Origin: an uncultured Dorea sp.
GTDB lineage: Bacteria; Bacillota_A; Clostridia; Lachnospirales; Lachnospiraceae
Assembly: GCA_948468495.1 (NCBI GenBank)
Contig: CAOKJI010000081.1
Span: 1 to 7,065, forward strand
Direction: 5' to 3'
Length of the DNA stretch: 7,065 nt
The notes below the pieces were generated by a model. It was not told the origin of the DNA, ran no database searches, and saw nothing but the letters and a program-made list of their open reading frames with translations. Below are positions 6,446 to 7,065 of this stretch, one piece after another (position 1 is the first letter of the stretch; every line of letters begins with the position of its first letter). The translations under genes and the position numbers were made by a program.

Positions 6446-7048
6446 ATGGGAAAAGCTACATTAGTAATTATGGCGGCCGGGATAGGCAGCAGATTTGGCG
6501 GTGGAATTAAACAGTTGGAGGCAGTGGGGCCTGGCGGTGAGATTATTATGGATTATTCAATTCATGACGCCATAGAAGCAGGGTTTGATAAAGTAGTCTT
6601 TGTCATACGGAAGGATTTGGATGAGGATTTTAAACGGATTATTGGCAGGCGTATTGAGAAAGTTGTGAATGTAGAATATGCATATCAGGAGCTGGACGAT
6701 ATTCCAGAGAAGTTTCTGAATAAAGTGAAAGAACGGAAGAAGCCATGGGGGACCGGCCAGGCAATTCTCTGTTGTAAAGGTCTGATAAAAGAGCCGTTTC
6801 TGGTCATCAATGCCGATGATTATTATGGGAAAGAAGCATATCAGAAGGCTTATGAATATCTGGTAAATAAGCCGGAGAATAATGGTTATACAGCGTGTAT
6901 GATAGGATTTATTCTGAAAAATACGCTGAGTGATAACGGCGGCGTGACCAGAGGAATCTGTAAGGTAGATGATAAACACATGCTGACAGAGATTGTGGAG
7001 ACGCATAATATCGTTAAAACCGAAGACGGGGCGGCAGTGAAGAACTAA
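6446..7048 (+). CDS. Sugar-phosphate nucleotidyltransferase-like protein, probably prematurely terminated
   Basis: The N-terminal 200 residues are a GT-A-fold nucleotidyltransferase of the sugar-1-phosphate type, which joins NTP and a sugar phosphate to give an NDP-sugar. The nucleotide-binding signature is IMAAGIGSRFGGGIKQL (8-24), with the GxGxR and Lys positions present. The base-binding PWGTGQAIL is at 100-108, and the metal-binding NADDYYG at 122-128. Substrate cannot be told from this. Relatives I recall from Clostridia are about 300 residues, so the TAA at 7046-7048 removes about a third, including the expected second metal-ligand region. Reading on in the same frame past the stop gives KGEKT, which resembles a natural continuation after DGAAVKN. 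One base change (GAA to TAA) would explain it. It could thus be a pseudogene, a sequence error or a genuinely short form. AAAGGAG lies five bases before the ATG, 19 bases after the HPr stop. Confidence 0.8.
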   Translation: MGKATLVIMAAGIGSRFGGGIKQLEAVGPGGEIIMDYSIHDAIEAGFDKVVFVIRKDLDEDFKRIIGRRIEKVVNVEYAYQELDDIPEKFLNKVKERKKPWGTGQAILCCKGLIKEPFLVINADDYYGKEAYQKAYEYLVNKPENNGYTACMIGFILKNTLSDNGGVTRGICKVDDKHMLTEIVETHNIVKTEDGAAVKN

Positions 7049-7065
7049 AAGGGTGAAAAGACTGC

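Overview
The window looks like a chromosomal, housekeeping stretch of a low-to-moderate GC Gram-positive anaerobe, most likely a Lachnospiraceae-type Clostridia. This is inferred from the compact co-directional gene order, the purine-rich ribosome binding sites (GGAGG, AAAGGAG), the pairing of a diadenylate cyclase with a YbbR-domain regulator, and the GLHLRPAG form of the HPr active site. All eight genes lie on the plus strand. I see no tRNA, rRNA, CRISPR array, insertion sequence, phage gene or attachment site, and no gene-free stretch longer than about 60 bases.

Positions 1-2367 hold the 3' end of an upstream transcription unit: a RecD2-type DNA helicase whose 5' part lies before the window, overlapping by ATGA with a ComF-family zinc-finger/phosphoribosyltransferase-like gene. 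A good extended -10 sigma-A-type promoter (TGGACA, 17 bases, TATACT preceded by TGT) straddles the last codons of comF and the start of the following gap. It appears to start a second unit.

Positions 2426-7048 form that second unit, with gaps of 2 to 48 bases and one 17-base overlap. It holds two membrane proteins I cannot name (131 and 389 residues), the diadenylate cyclase CdaA, its partner CdaR (four YbbR-like repeats), an HPr-family phosphocarrier with both His15 and Ser46, and a sugar-phosphate-type nucleotidyltransferase. The last gene stops after 200 codons, roughly two thirds of the length I expect for its family. The codons just after the stop (KGEKT) look like a natural continuation, so it may carry a nonsense mutation or sequence error.

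The likely theme of the second unit is c-di-AMP synthesis at the membrane, which in Firmicutes governs potassium/osmolyte balance and wall homeostasis, combined with carbon-state signalling (HPr) and nucleotide-sugar metabolism. In Bacillus subtilis cdaA-cdaR is followed by glmM. Here glmM is absent from that position and an HPr plus a nucleotidyltransferase stand there instead. No clearly new system is evident. The best candidates for new biology are the two unnamed membrane proteins transcribed just ahead of cdaA, and the HPr/nucleotidyltransferase pair behind it.
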